Shown: positions 1-11,097, numbered from the stretch's first letter. The stretch is DNA of 64,000 nucleotides from Metamycoplasma sp051549855 (GCF_051549855.1 NZ_CP196080.1:496001-560000), one strand, 5' to 3'. Made by a program: numbers and translations. Notes: a model not told the origin generated them from the letters alone.

Positions 1-2
1 TT

Positions 3-350
3 ATTGCCATTTGTTCTTTTGCAATTTACAAAGGACAACAAATTCTTAAAACTAATAAAGCAGCTGAAGTTAATGTAACCATTTCAATTATTGTTGCTAG
101 TTTCACAATTTTGATTTTCATTCTTGCTATAGTACAAAGTATTTACAAAACATATGCTAAAACTTATACATATAAAAAGATGTATGAGTCGATCGAGTTT
201 ATGAAAAATGTATACATTTATGATGCTAACTTTGAACAAAAACAATATCAATACAACATTGAAGAAATAATGGCATTAGAAAAAAACAAAAGCAATGAAA
301 GAGTTAAAAATATAGTTATTAAAACACTGAGGGGAGAAAAAGGTGAATAA
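3..350 (+). CDS. Two-helix membrane protein, 5' end cut by window
   Basis: The reading frame is open from the window edge to TAA at 348-350, so only the C-terminal 115 residues or so are seen. A short basic loop (KGQQILKTNK) separates the end of one hydrophobic stretch from a clear membrane segment at about residues 30-47 of the visible part. A charged, probably coiled tail rich in K and E follows. The next two genes have the same plan of two membrane helices plus a charged C-terminal tail, so this is probably a third paralogue. The family resembles the two-helix DUF4231/SLATT-like proteins annotated in mycoplasmas, but that is an inference from topology, not a motif match. Function is unknown. 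The next gene starts inside its last codons. Confidence 0.65.
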   Translation: MAICSFAIYKGQQILKTNKAAEVNVTISIIVASFTILIFILAIVQSIYKTYAKTYTYKKMYESIEFMKNVYIYDANFEQKQYQYNIEEIMALEKNKSNERVKNIVIKTLRGEKGE

Positions 351-780
351 TTCTCTATTGATAAAAATAATCAAAGACTATGAAAGCAAAATGAAAAAAA
401 GACTCATTATTTGAAGTTTTTGATTTGTTTCTTTAAATATTATTGTGCTTTTAGTTGCTTTAGTGCTGTCAATATTAAGTACTTTACAAATTTATTCAGG
501 AAGTAAGCTGTTCGGTCCTAATTCTTGAAATGATTATTTGTTATACACTAATGCAATCACAGCAATCACCACTTTTTGTACTTCAATCATGTCATTTTTC
601 GCCCTACGAGTAAAAATTTCTAAATATCAATCACGGATTGAAAAATTAAAAGTTCAATGAGTACTTTATGAACAAAAAATAGGTGAGTATTTTTCAAAAG
701 ATCGTGATTTGAAATTCTATAAAAATGTGTGTGATATTTGCAGTATGAGCTGGGAGATAAAATATGAAGAAGAAAAATAA
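343..780 (+). CDS. Two-helix membrane protein (DUF4231/SLATT-like?)
   Basis: 145 residues when TGA is read as Trp (four internal TGA codons). I chose GTG at 343 because GGGGAG at 331-336 is a good ribosome binding site; an in-frame ATG at 391 would leave no such site. Two hydrophobic helices lie at about residues 25-46 and 68-87, followed by a basic, coiled C-terminal tail of about 55 residues. It overlaps the end of the preceding gene and the start of the following one, which suggests co-translation of all three. The topology is that of small two-transmembrane proteins such as DUF4231/SLATT. I see no catalytic motif and cannot assign a function. Confidence 0.7.
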
Positions 781-1204
781 TAATGAAGATTGAATAGTTG
801 AAAACCCACACAATAAAGACTTATCAGTTCTTAAAAACAGCAAAACTAACTACTTAATTTACCGCAAAAAATACATCATTTCGCGTCTTACTTACATCAT
901 GATTTCACTAGTTATTATGATCATTTCTTCACTGCAAATTCTTCTAAACTTGTTTGCTATTCGATGAAATGAAACACAACTTTTGAAAGATTTGTTTTTG
1001 GCAGTAGCAATTCTTAGTGCAATTGTAGCATTCGTGCAATCAATTTTATTATTCTTTGACTTTAAAGGTTCAAAAGAAGTTGAAATGGCAAAACTAAGAA
1101 ACTTGCAAAAACTAAAAGATGAGTACATTGCAAATCCCGAAAGTATCAAAGTTTCAAAAGTTGCTAATCAAATTTACGATATTTCTAAAAAAGACAACAA
1201 TTAA
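764..1204 (+). CDS. Two-helix membrane protein, third of the tandem set
   Basis: 146 residues; ATG at 764 lies inside the end of the previous gene and has TGGGAG (751-756) in front of it. After a polar N-terminus of about 50 residues come two membrane helices (about 50-68 and 78-98), the second ending in FFDFKG, then a charged tail. The organisation matches the two upstream genes, so the three look like diverged tandem duplicates. A good rho-independent terminator follows directly, making this the last gene of the operon. No enzymatic motif is visible; a DUF4231/SLATT-like identity is possible but unproven. Confidence 0.7.
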
Positions 1205-1238
1205 AAATCAGCCTGTAAAATTTGGCTGATTTTTTTTG
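1204..1238 (+). terminator. Rho-independent terminator after the two-helix genes
   Basis: AAAATCAGCC and GGCTGATTTT form a 10-bp stem around a 10-base loop, followed by a T run. The stem begins at the TAA of the third two-helix gene. The opposite-strand gene ends at 1239, so this separates convergent operons. Confidence 0.85.
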
Positions 1239-3143
1239 TTAACTAAATAATGCTGTTTTGTAGCTTGGTCCATATTTCGCTATTAATTGTTGACGATAAG
1301 AAGTTTTTTGATAAGGGTATTTTTGTTTATCAGTATTATCAATTAAATTGTAGGCTTCCACTCTTATATTGTCTTTAATAATTGGTTTTGTTACTGTCAG
1401 AGGTTGGATAAGTGTGCTTTTTAGTTCATACTTAGTGCCATCAGAACCAGTGTATGAAACAGGTTCAACCATGTTGCCAAACACTAAGCCGATAGTCATT
1501 CCCTCACTATTAGTTACCATAGTTCCGCTGGTTCCACCCCTTGAACCTTTTAAGGCTTGGGTTTGATAATGAATTCCGTAATATCTTGCTCCGCCACGTC
1601 CATTGAATGAAGTTTTTTCACTGATAATGCGATTGTTAAGAGTACTTTTTACTTGAAAAAGTAGTTTGTTGGCAGGTTTCGAGTTAGAAAAATCAATATC
1701 TTCCAAGTTTTCGTCACCGATGTTGTAAATTTGCGAAACTAAATTCTTAGCCTTATTATCTAAAAAGAATCCATTTCAATAGACTGCATTTGGAATGGCG
1801 GTGTATTTAGTTCAAGAAGATAAATATTGTTTTGCATCTTCCGAAGCCTCATTTGCTCTTTGGATTGAAGTTATATTGTCTTTTGTGTATTGTCTGTTTA
1901 AAAAATTCGTATCAGCTATGCTTTGAACTGTTGCATAATCTAAGTTCATATATGGTGCTGATTCTTTACTAATATTTGTCAAAGTATGTTCTTGTCCATA
2001 TTTTTTTAAACTATCAAATTCTTGCTTGGCATCAAGAATATGATTCAATAGTAAGACATTTAAAGATCTTTTATTATCCGAAAGTCAATTATCTAGAAAT
2101 TCGTCAGTGTTAATGTTTCATTCAAGAACTGCAAAGTCAGCATAGTGATCAACATTGTCTGGATCAGGATACGATAGTGCTGATTTATCCATGAAGTTTC
2201 TTGCCATATAAAATATTTTTGGTCAAGCATTTTTAGCTAGTTGGTTTACTACTATTTTGCCAGTTGCTGGGTTTATGAAGTTTACACTTATACTTGTTAT
2301 TGGTCTAGTTACATCAGGTTGTTTATACTCAGCAAAATCTCTATCTAATTGACTAAATAGCAAAGCAACGTGATAATTAGTTGCAAGATATAAACGCCAT
2401 TTGTTTTCGGCAATGTTTTTATAATCTAAAAGTCAAGTAGTTCCAACATTAGCAGTAATCTTGTTTGGATCTTTTGAAGGAGTGTAAATAGTGAATGAAA
2501 ATGTACGATTAGCAATTGAATTTAAATAGTCTTGATTTGTTACTAATTGACTATTTTTTGACTCAGTAGTTGTTGAAAAAGATGTTACTTGTGGGTTTTG
2601 ACTATAGTATTTATCTTTGTCAAATGAGTAGTATTTAAATTCATTAAGCAACTTTTCATTACTTTGCTTTAAGTCATCATTATCTTTTTGAATATCTTCG
2701 ACTGCTTTAGTCAGATCTTGATTCTGTTTTTGAATGTCCTGATAGTTTTGACTAAGAGTTTTTAATGAGTCTTGTAAAGAATTAAGCTGTTTTTCTAAAG
2801 AACTTATTTGTTCGTTGCGAGCAAGAATTTGACTATTTGTATCATTTAATTCTTTAATTTTTTGCTCTAGTTGTGTTTGTGCTGACTCTTTTTCAGTCTT
2901 TTCACTACTCAATGACTGAGTTAGTTGTTGAATTTGACTAAGTTGGTCTTGGCTCTGTTTATTTAGTTGTGTAATTATATCTTTGTTGTTATTTAGTTGT
3001 TGAGTTAATTGTTGGATATTTATTTCAAGCTCAGTTATTTTTTTCTTTTCAGCACTATTATCACAAGCACTCAACATAACTGGTGCACTAATGACAGGCA
3101 ACAAAGCTAAAGGTGTCATAAAACTTCATAGTTTTCTCTTCAT
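1239..3143 (-). CDS. MIP-type serine protease lipoprotein (DUF31 family)
   Basis: 634 residues with TGA as Trp. A signal peptide ends in the lipobox MLSAC near residue 23, so it should be an anchored surface lipoprotein. Residues 30-185 are a long Q/L/K-rich coiled coil. The rest has the chymotrypsin-like DUF31 peptidase pattern of mycoplasma immunoglobulin protease (MIP): GTTWLLDY leading to ATNYHV (His258), ADFAVLE (Asp336) and GGTSGT (Ser539), giving a complete His-Asp-Ser triad. MIP normally works with the antibody-binding protein MIB encoded beside it; no MIB-like gene is adjacent here. The substrate is therefore not certain, and other DUF31 lipoproteins have unknown targets. The start has a TATAAT box only 10 bp upstream and no ribosome binding site, suggesting a leaderless mRNA. 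Confidence 0.85.
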
Positions 3144-3153
3144 AATTACAAAT

Positions 3154-3159
3154 ATTATA
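3154..3159 (-). promoter_or_regulatory. -10 box of the MIP-type protease gene
   Basis: TATAAT on the minus strand, ending 10 bp before the ATG at 3143, with no Shine-Dalgarno motif between. This spacing fits transcription starting at or next to the start codon. Confidence 0.6.
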
Positions 3160-3177
3160 CTAGTGAAATGCAGGACA

Positions 3178-3203
3178 AAAAGAAAAAAAGCCCGAGAGCT
3201 TTA
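3178..3203 (-). terminator. Short terminator after the ECF S-component gene
   Basis: On the minus strand AAAGC and GCTTT pair around a six-base loop and run into a T-rich tract. It lies between the ECF gene (stop 3205) and the protease gene. The stem is short, so it may be leaky. Confidence 0.5.
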
Positions 3204-3204
3204 A

Positions 3205-4023
3205 CTAATTAAAATAACGCATTTTTTGTTGATTTTTGAATTGCTTTTGCATTCAAATAATTAGATGTTGCAATCCAAATAAAATGAATGCGTAAACTGG
3301 AATTTCAATTAATGTTTTAAACATTATCGGAATCATAAAATAGAAATAGTAATCACCATACGCTCATTTTGAACTTCTTGCAAAGTAACGATTATAAAAA
3401 GTTATATATGCAAAAGGTCCTCATAACCATCTAAAAATAATAATTATTGTAAATACGATGATTAATATAACAAAGAAGTTTTGAAATGATTTTCTTTCAC
3501 TCATAAATAAACAGAATATGGCGATTGCTCATATTGTTAAAATACACAAACTAGAAACAATCATAACTGTCTGAATACTTACTAATTTTGGTTTTTTAGC
3601 ACTCATTCCACTTTGAATCAGTGAGTACTGGGTACTTATGAATACTACAAACAAAATTGTTAAAAGCAGTAAAGTACCGAATCCTGTTAGAAAAATAGTT
3701 TTTTTTGATAAACTTCGCATTTTAAACATCAATCATGCCAAAATAGCAATCAAAGGTGGAATAATGGCATAAACTAACATATAAAAATGAATTCCGTAGA
3801 TTAGTTGTGTGACAAGGTCACAGAAAAATGATAAAAATGCTCCTTTTATTGGTCCTAAAACTATTCCAAAAATAATAAACAAAGTGTAAGTAATAGAAAT
3901 TTTAAAAGCACCAACAAAAGCGTATCTTTCAATTGACTCAATAATGAAGTAAAGAGCTAATAAAATTCCGAATACTGCTAAATCATAAACACTGAAAGTA
4001 AATTCTTTTTTCAGTCTACTAAT
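3205..4023 (-). CDS. ECF transporter S component (FolT-like), start uncertain
   Basis: About 272 residues, strongly hydrophobic with around six membrane segments. The region ISITYTLFIIFG, then GPIKGAFLSFFCDLVTQ, resembles the core of ECF-type substrate-binding (S) components, which deliver vitamins such as folate or riboflavin to the shared EcfT/EcfA module; the substrate cannot be read from sequence. The gene follows pepA closely. An excellent Shine-Dalgarno AGGAGGA (4042-4048) lies inside the end of pepA, yet no ATG, GTG or TTG follows it in frame before residue 48. The ATT at 4021-4023 is given as a provisional start. The last in-frame stop upstream is at about 4096, so the frame is open well above the chosen start. 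Confidence 0.75.
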
Positions 4024-4037
4024 GAATGTCTTTGTGA

Positions 4038-5393
4038 CTAATCCTCCTGTAATCCTAATTCAATCAACGACAACAACATAGGCACAGTTGAGTAGTTATT
4101 TTTCTTTGCAGTTGAAGCAATGTCAATATGTAATAAATCTGCGTTTTCTTTGAATTGTTGTAAAAACATAGCGGCAGTACAACTTCCTGCATTTCCAGAG
4201 GAATCTGAATTATATAAATCGGCAATCTTTGATTTAGTTAATCCTTCTAAATACTCATCATCTAGAGGCAATTGTCAAATCAGCTCACCAGCAACTTGGC
4301 TAGCATTTTCTAGCTTATCAAAAAGTTCTTGACTCGAAGAAAAAATTCCACTGTAGGTTTCTCCAACACAGTAACTTACTGCTCCAGTCAATGTGGCAAT
4401 ATCAATAATTTGAGTTGCTTTTAAATTTCTTACAGCATAAGTAATTCCATCAGCTAAAACCAAACGACCTTCAGCATCAGTATTGTTAACTTCAACACTT
4501 AAACCATTCATTGAACGATACACTGTGTCAGGTGTTGATGCAAGTGAGCTTATTTTGTTATCAGTTAACATCAAAATAGCACTCATGTTTTTAGTTCCAC
4601 CCAGTTTAGCTATCGCTCATAGACTGAAAGCGGCCACAACGCTTCCTGTCATGTCATATTTCATTCCAGGCATTCCTTTTTTGGTTTTTACTTGGTAACC
4701 ACCTGAGTCAAAGGTGATTCCTTTACCTACTAGAGCTAAACTTTCTTGTGAGTCTTTGTTTGGTTTATAAGTTATTGCTACTAATTTAGGTTCATAGACA
4801 GAACCTGCGTTTACACTCAAGAATAAATTCATTCCCAATTGTTCAACTTCTTTTCTAGAAAGAACTTTTACTTCTATGTTTTTAAGCCCTTTAAATTTTT
4901 TAACAATTTCCTGTGCTAAAAATTCGCTGTTGGCAATGTTTGGTGCCATTGCTTGATAGTATCTTGCTTGGTTATGTGCTTCTGAAACAATCAGTGCTTT
5001 TTGATAAGCTTTGTCAAATGCTTCACTAGTCTCACTTATTAAAATCTTGTGATCAAATTTGTGTACTTTGTCATTGTTTTTTCAAGTAAATGAGTCAAAC
5101 TTTGCATATTCTAGACCATAAGTTAGTCAGTAGAGAATTTGGTCTAATTGTTCAAATTTGTTGTTTTTAAAAGAATCTAGCTCAAAAGTGTATTCACGAT
5201 TAGCATCTGTAACTAAATTTTTGGCAATTTGACTAAAGTCGCTGACATTTTTTAATTTATTTAAATCTAAATATAGTTTTGCTTGTTTTGTTACAACATC
5301 TTCTTCAACTTTTTTGTGCTTGTTTTTTGCTTTTGAAGAATAGTCGGCCTTTAGTAATCAAGCATTATTGTTTTGATTTTCTAATTTAGTCAT
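4038..5393 (-). CDS. pepA: Leucyl aminopeptidase (M17), copy 1
   Basis: 451 residues. A cytosolic M17 aminopeptidase that removes N-terminal amino acids from peptides with two metal ions. The metal and catalytic residues are in place: GKGITFD (Lys224, Asp229), KYDMTGS (Asp247) and the family signature NTDAEGRL with its Asp, Glu and Arg. Length is slightly below the usual 480-500, the variable N-terminal domain being short. It begins one base after the stop of a second M17 gene (copy 2), so the two are a tandem duplication within an asnA-pepA-pepA-ecfS operon. Peptide breakdown is the main amino-acid source in mycoplasmas, and two diverged copies may split substrate range. Confidence 0.92.
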
Positions 5394-5394
5394 T

Positions 5395-6753
5395 TTAACC
5401 TCTCAATTTTGCGAAATATGTTAGTGTTGCGACCAATTCACCCTGCGGAATTTGTTTTCTGTCAGCAGTTCCTGCTACGTCACAATGAATAAAATCAACA
5501 TCGTCAACAAATTCTTTTAAAAACATTGCAGCTGTATTGCTATCACTTGGTGTGTCATTTGAACAGTTTAATAGATCAGCTACTTTTGATTCTTGATTAT
5601 ATTTATGAAAATCTTCATGTAAAGGCATTCTTCAAACTTTTTCTCTTGCAATTTGTGACGCTTGCGCAAAAAGCAATCAATTTTCATCACTAGTTGAATA
5701 AATTCCACTATAAACTGAACCTAAGGCTCTTACCATTGAACCAGTTAGAGTAGCCACATCCACAATCAAGTTTGCTTTTAAAACATCTTTTGCATAAGTA
5801 TTACCATCTGCTAAAACCAAACGACCTTCAGCATCAGTATCAACTATTTCAACAGTTTTCTTAGACATTGAAACATACACGTTTTCAGGTAGTGAAGCAT
5901 CACCATCTAATCTGTTATCTGTAATCATCATCACTGCACTGGCATTTACTTTTAGTTTTAGTTGTGCTATTGATTTTAAAGCATAAGCAGCAATTACACT
6001 TCCTGACATATCATATTTCATACCTTCCATGAAATATCCTTTAGTGTTAACTCCACCAGTGTCAAAAGTAATTCCTTTACCAACAAAAGCCATTCTTTGC
6101 GTCTTTTTAGTATTTCCTGTGTAATTAATTACTACAACTCGTGGTTCAAAAGTTGATCCGCGATTAACACTCAACATTAGACCCATTCCGAGATCTTCGA
6201 TTTCTTTTCTTCCTAAAACTTGTACTTCAACATTTTCTAGATTTCTAAAATCCTCAACTATATAGTCAGCCAATCATTCACTATTACATACATTTGGCGG
6301 GGTGATTTGTAAGTCACGAGTTCTTGTTACATTTTCACTGATAATCAATAACTCTTTTACTAAAGAACGATATTTGGCATCACTCATAACCAATGTAGGA
6401 TATTTGAAAGATTTGGTTTTTTCAGTTTTTACATTGTAAATATTTTCTTTAAAAAATGGATAACGTGTGTAAAAAGCAGTTAAAACGTCTTCATTTGATA
6501 TTTTTTCATTCACAAAAGAGTCTAAGTCAATAACATCAAATTCATAGTCAGAATTTATGATTTTATCGACCGCTTTTCTTAATTCAACATAATTCTTAAT
6601 TTTGTCTAAATAAACGTAATATTTTTTGTTGGCATTATCGTAAGTCACTTTATCATTGATGCGTGAAATAAATTCTGGAGCAGTGCCATTTTTATATACA
6701 GCCTGCAAAACTTTTTTGTTTTTAGGTAATTTATTAGTATAGTTTTTCAACAT
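5395..6753 (-). CDS. pepA: Leucyl aminopeptidase (M17), copy 2
   Basis: 452 residues, start ATG at 6753 preceded by AGGAGG (minus strand, 6759-6764). It has the same complete M17 active site as its neighbour: GKGITFDTGG, KYDMSGS and DTDAEGRLVLADG. The first part (to about residue 160) is a poorly conserved N-terminal domain. Its stop codon and the ATG of copy 1 are separated by a single base, so translation is coupled. The asnA stop lies 9 bp upstream. The two copies have clearly diverged, so this is not a recent duplication. Confidence 0.92.
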
Positions 6754-6762
6754 TTCAACCTC

Positions 6763-7737
6763 CTATAAAAGTGGAATTTTACGCATAATTGCTTGAGCTT
6801 CCGTTTCATCATCTCAAACACTTACTTGTACTTCTCCAATGTGGTGCTTTTCTAAAAGAAACATTGCTATTCTACTTTGACCAATACCTCCACCTACTGT
6901 AAGCGGTAAAGTTTTATCAATAATTTTGGCATGATAAGGACTGATTGCTTTAATTTCTTCTTTACTTAATTGATATTGTCGTTGTATTGATTCTGCATCT
7001 ACTCTGATTCCCATACTACTCAATTCTAGTGCTTGATCGTTAGTTGCATCGTAGACCACAATATCACCATTCAATAATCAATTGTCGTAATCTTTTGCCC
7101 GTTTCGAGTGTGGTTGTTTGTCTGGCAAATCATACCCTATTTGACTAATAAACGCAGCCTTGTGTTTTTTAATAAATTCATATTCTCTTTGTCCTGGATC
7201 TAAATTTGGATAAAGGCTGTATAGTTGCTGAGAAGTGATAAATGTTATCTTTTTGGGTAATTTTTGTTCCAAAACCGGATATAAACGATTGATTGCTTTT
7301 TCAGTGTTTTTTAGACACTTGTAAATTGTTTCAACTACTTTTTTAAGGTACTTGATATTGTATTGATCTTCGCCAATAACTTTCTCTCAGTCTCATTGGT
7401 CGACATAAAATGAATGTAAGGAATCTAAAATTTCCTCTCTTCTGATTGCATTCATGTCAGTATAAATACCTTCTCCAACATGAAAATCATAACGATTAAG
7501 AGCATGTCTCTTTCACTTTGCAAGTGAGTGAACAACTTCTAATTCGTATTCAAAATTTTTAGCAAAAAATGCTACTGCTTTTTCACCATTTAATGTGTCG
7601 TTTAATCCACTATTTTTGGCTAAAAATAATGGAGCAGATACTCTTGTTAAATTTAGTTCTTTACGTAAGTTATGAGAAAAAATGTCTTTAAGTTTTTCGA
7701 TAGCAAATTGTGTTTCTTTTATGTTTAGTTTATTCAT
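6763..7737 (-). CDS. asnA: Aspartate-ammonia ligase (asparagine synthetase A)
   Basis: 324 residues, close to the usual 330. AsnA makes asparagine from aspartate, ATP and ammonia and is built like a class II aminoacyl-tRNA synthetase core. Recognisable parts are VSAPLFL near the N-terminus, FYVDQWDWEK, the nucleotide-binding LYPNLDPGQREYEF region, and GGGIGQSRIAMF close to the C-terminus. It heads the operon with two pepA copies and an ECF S component, suggesting shared control of amino-acid supply. There is no ribosome binding site before ATG 7737; an AT-rich -10-like stretch lies directly upstream, so it may be leaderless. Confidence 0.93.
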
Positions 7738-7776
7738 AGAATAAATTTTAATGCAATCTCTTAAAACTTTTCGAAA

Positions 7777-7805
7777 AGAAAAAAATAACTGTATTATCGC
7801 AGTTA
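7777..7805 (-). terminator. Terminator after ung
   Basis: TAACTG and CAGTTA pair around eight bases on the minus strand and are followed by a run of T. The stem overlaps the ung stop codon and isolates asnA from fmt/ung. Confidence 0.7.
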
Positions 7806-8468
7806 CTTAGTAGATCAATCAATAGTTGTTTTGTTTAAACTAGTCAATATGTCATTACATTTTTTGAAAACATTAGAACCCAAAAAACCTCTATAAGCGC
7901 TTAATCCTGAAGGATGAGAAGTGAACAAGTAAAAATTGTCTTTGAGAATCAAATTGTTCTTGATTAAGAAATTTTTGGCGTAATTACCAAAAACTAAAAA
8001 CACTAAATTTTTGTGTCTTTTACAAATTTCACTAAGAGTCTTGGCAGTAAAAATGTTTCAATTTCAGTCTTTGTGCGACAAAGCCTTACCAATTTCAGCA
8101 GTTAATGTTGTATTAAGCAAAAGAACTCCTTGATTGCGTCAATTTATTAGATTATTGGTCAAAAAGGCTGAATCAGGATATGAATTTTTAATTTCTTTGA
8201 AAATATTATTTAATGAAGGTGGTCGTTTGTTACTGCTGGAACTAAAAGCTAAACCATCCGCAACTCCCTTGGTAAAATAAGGGTCCTGACCTAGTATTAT
8301 GACTTTAAGATTTTCAAAATCCAAGTCAAAGCATTTAAAAATGTTGTCTTTTGATGGAGCTAGTTTTTCATCTTCGATTTGATTCAAATTATTTGCAATT
8401 TTGACAAAATATTCTTGCTTTTGCTCTTGCTCTAAAAAGTCATTGAAACTAAACGTTTTGTTTGACAC
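7803..8468 (-). CDS. ung: Uracil-DNA glycosylase
   Basis: 221 residues. A family-1 UDG that removes uracil from DNA by cutting the N-glycosidic bond, the first step of base excision repair. The water-activating motif GQDPY contains Asp62; the Asn of the uracil pocket is in LLLNTTLT, and the leucine loop motif reads HPSGLSAYRGF (usually HPSPLS). Length is typical. Its start lies inside the last codons of fmt, so the two are translated together. Mycoplasmas often keep ung despite few other repair genes. Confidence 0.95.
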
Positions 8469-9303
8469 GTTTTTTCCCCTCTATTTGATATTCAATTAAG
8501 TACAATCACTCACTGTTAATACTTATTTTCATAGGAGTAGAAACCTTTTTCTTAGTTGCTCGGAAAATTTTTATTCTCTTTCCATTTTCAACTATAAATG
8601 CTCCTGGTTGGTCATTAAAAGCTTTAATTTTTGCTAGCGCTTTATCAATAGAATCAGCTGGCAGAATTTCGGCTTCGTGATTTTCTATTTTTGGTGCTCA
8701 AGTAACTTTTGCTTCGTCTTGAACTACTGCTTCATTTGAACCTTGAATTAAATCATTCAGTCAATTATCAATATTCTTTGTTGTGTGATCAGCCATTTTT
8801 TCATAAAGCTCTAAAGCAGTGTCATTTTCTTCGATATCAAAGCAAACTTGTGCAATCATGTCACCAGCATCCATTGCTTTAGTCATATAAATTAGTGTTA
8901 CTCCAGTTTGCTTATCTCCATTCAACAGCGCATGTTGAATAGGAGCTGCTCCACGATATTTCTCTAGCAATGAACCATGCACATTTATTGATGCTATTTT
9001 CGCTAACTTAAGAACTTTTTCAGGAATATATTGTCCAAAAGCAGCAGTAATCAAAAAATCATAGTCCAACGAAGACAATTCATCATAAATTTCGCCAATT
9101 TTTTCAGGTTGGTATAACTTGATAGCGTTTTGTTTAGCAAGGCTTGCAGTTGATGTATCCAAAAGTTGTTTTTTTCTGTCAAATTGACGATTCGGTTGTG
9201 AAACGATTGCTACAACCTCATATTTTTCGTTATTAATAAAATGAGAAAAAATTTTGGCACTGAAATCAATAGTTCCAGCAAGGATAACTCTAGTTTTTTT
9301 CAT
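8449..9303 (-). CDS. fmt: Methionyl-tRNA formyltransferase
   Basis: 284 residues, slightly shorter than the usual 310-315. It formylates Met-tRNAi using 10-formyl-tetrahydrofolate. The catalytic core is clear: SINVHGSLLEKYRGAAPIQ contains the Asn and His of the active site, followed by GVTLIYMTKAMDAGDM with the catalytic Asp. The C-terminal tRNA-binding domain is present but compact. The start is ATG 9303 (MKKTRVILAG); the frame is open further upstream, but the motif pattern fits this Met. It overlaps ung by 20 bp at the 3' end. Confidence 0.94.
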
Positions 9304-9340
9304 GTCTTGAATTATACAAAAACCTTGTTGGCAACAGAAA

Positions 9341-9365
9341 ATAAAAAGTGCCATTTGGGCACTTG
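9341..9365 (-). terminator. Terminator after lysS
   Basis: AAGTGCC and GGCACTT form a perfect stem with a five-base loop, with T-rich sequence following on the minus strand. It sits between the lysS stop and the fmt start. Confidence 0.85.
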
Positions 9366-9369
9366 AATA

Positions 9370-10845
9370 TTATTCATGGTTAGGTAAATTTTTCAATTGT
9401 GGGAATAATAAAACTTCACGAATTGATTCATTTTCAGTTAGTAACATTACTAAGCGATCTATTCCGATTCCACATCCACCAGCAGGAGGCATTCCATATT
9501 CTAAAGCTTCGACAAAGTCTCAGTCAATTTCGTTAGCTTCGTCGTTTCCTGCTTCACGTTCTTCTAATTGTGATTCAAAACGTTCTAATTGGTCAATTGG
9601 GTCAGTTAGCTCAGTAAACATGTTAGCGAATTCTTTTTTGTTGATGAATAATTCTGCTCTTAATGTGAAACGTTCATCCTCAGGCATTTTAGCAGCTAAA
9701 GGTGAAATTTCAATTGGGTGTCCTCACACAAATGTTGGTTGAATCAATGTTTCTTCTACATATTTTTCAAACAATTCGTTAATTACGTGTCCTAATTTGA
9801 AATATTTTTCAACTTTAATTCCATGTTTTTTAGCAAGTTCAACAGCTTCTTGGTCATTTAGTTTTCTTACATCTAATCCTACTTTTTCACTCACAGCATC
9901 CACCATATTAATGCGTTTGAATGGTGCTTTAAATGAAATAGTTTGACCACCAAAATTTACTGTTTCAAATCCTAAAACGTTAGCCAAGTAATTGAATAGT
10001 TGTTCGCAACGTTCCATCATTCCTTCCATGTTCGAGTGTGCTTCATAGAATTCTATAGATGTAAATTCAGGATTGTGAGTTGTGTCAACTCCTTCATTTC
10101 TAAAAATACGACCTATTTCGTAAACTCTTTCTAGTCCACCTACTAAACATTTTTTAAGTGGTAATTCTGTTGCAATACGTAAATAAAAATCACTTGATAA
10201 AGCATTGTAGTATGTAGTGAAAGGTCTAGCAGCTGCTCCACCCAAAATTGGTTGAAGAACTGGTGTATCAACTTCCAAATAGCCGTTTGAGTCAAAGAAA
10301 CGACGCACAGAAGCAATAATTTTTGAACGTAAAATGAATGTTCTTTTCGTATCTTTGTTAACTGTTAAATCAACATAACGACGACGGTATCTTTCTTCTT
10401 GATCAACTAATCCATGGAATTTATCTGGCAATGGTCTTAGAGCTTTAGTTAGCAATTCAAACTTAGCAACCTTAACCATAATTTCATTAGTGTGAGTTTT
10501 TGAAACTAACCCTTCAGCATGTAAGATGTCTCCTAAATCGACTAATTTTAGAACTTCGTTTTGTACTTCAGATAGTGATTTTTTATCAATGTAAAGTTGC
10601 ACTGTGTTTTCTCTGTCTTGAAGCACCAAAAAAGGCCCACGCTTAGCAATTAGACGTCCGTTTACTGAAACTATTACGTTTTTTTGTTCTAGTTGTTCGC
10701 GGTCGAATGAATCAAATTGTTCATGGATTTGTCCACAGTTGTGACTTGCTTTGATCGCTAAACTAAATGCTGGTTTATTTAGTTTTTGCAATTGTGCAAT
10801 TTTTTCACGACGGACAAGTTCTTGTTCTGAAAATTTTCTTTCCAT
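9370..10845 (-). CDS. lysS: Lysyl-tRNA synthetase, class II
   Basis: 491 residues, the family length. It charges tRNA-Lys. The N-terminal OB-fold anticodon-binding domain covers about residues 40-160 (VNGRLIAKRGPFLVLQD). The class II catalytic domain follows with motif 2 (FRNEGVDTTHNPEFTSIEFYEA) split by conserved residues and motif 3 near the C-terminus (GCGIGIDRLVML). ATG 10845 is preceded by GGAG on the minus strand. It is a single-gene unit, divergent from the ABC-F gene and closed by its own terminator. Confidence 0.96.
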
Positions 10846-11088
10846 AATGTGTCTCCAATAGTCAAAAAAAATTAATTAAACATGAGTTTAAAAATATTTA
10901 TGCTTAATATTTTATAAAAAAAGACTACAGAATTTACACAATTGCTTTCTTAAGGTCATAAAGTAAACAAAAGAATATTCAAGAGACTGAAAAAAGACAC
11001 AAAAATAATCTATTGTGAAACACGTAAATAATATTATTTGGCCTAAAATTTGCAATTGTTGTAAAATTGTTAATGTTATACATTAAAT

Positions 11089-11094
11089 GGAGGT
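11089..11094 (+). promoter_or_regulatory. Ribosome binding site of the ABC-F gene
   Basis: GGAGG ends 5 bases before ATG 11098 and fixes this start. The 250-bp divergent region 10846-11097 otherwise holds only AT-rich sequence with a TATACA-like box near 11077; I see no gene or structured RNA in it. Confidence 0.6.
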
Positions 11095-11097
11095 TTT

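Noticed and set aside
2640..3060. Repeat array in the protease gene
   Set aside because: The recurring CTG/TTG-rich pattern reflects coiled-coil codons (Q, L, K), not DNA-level tandem repeats.
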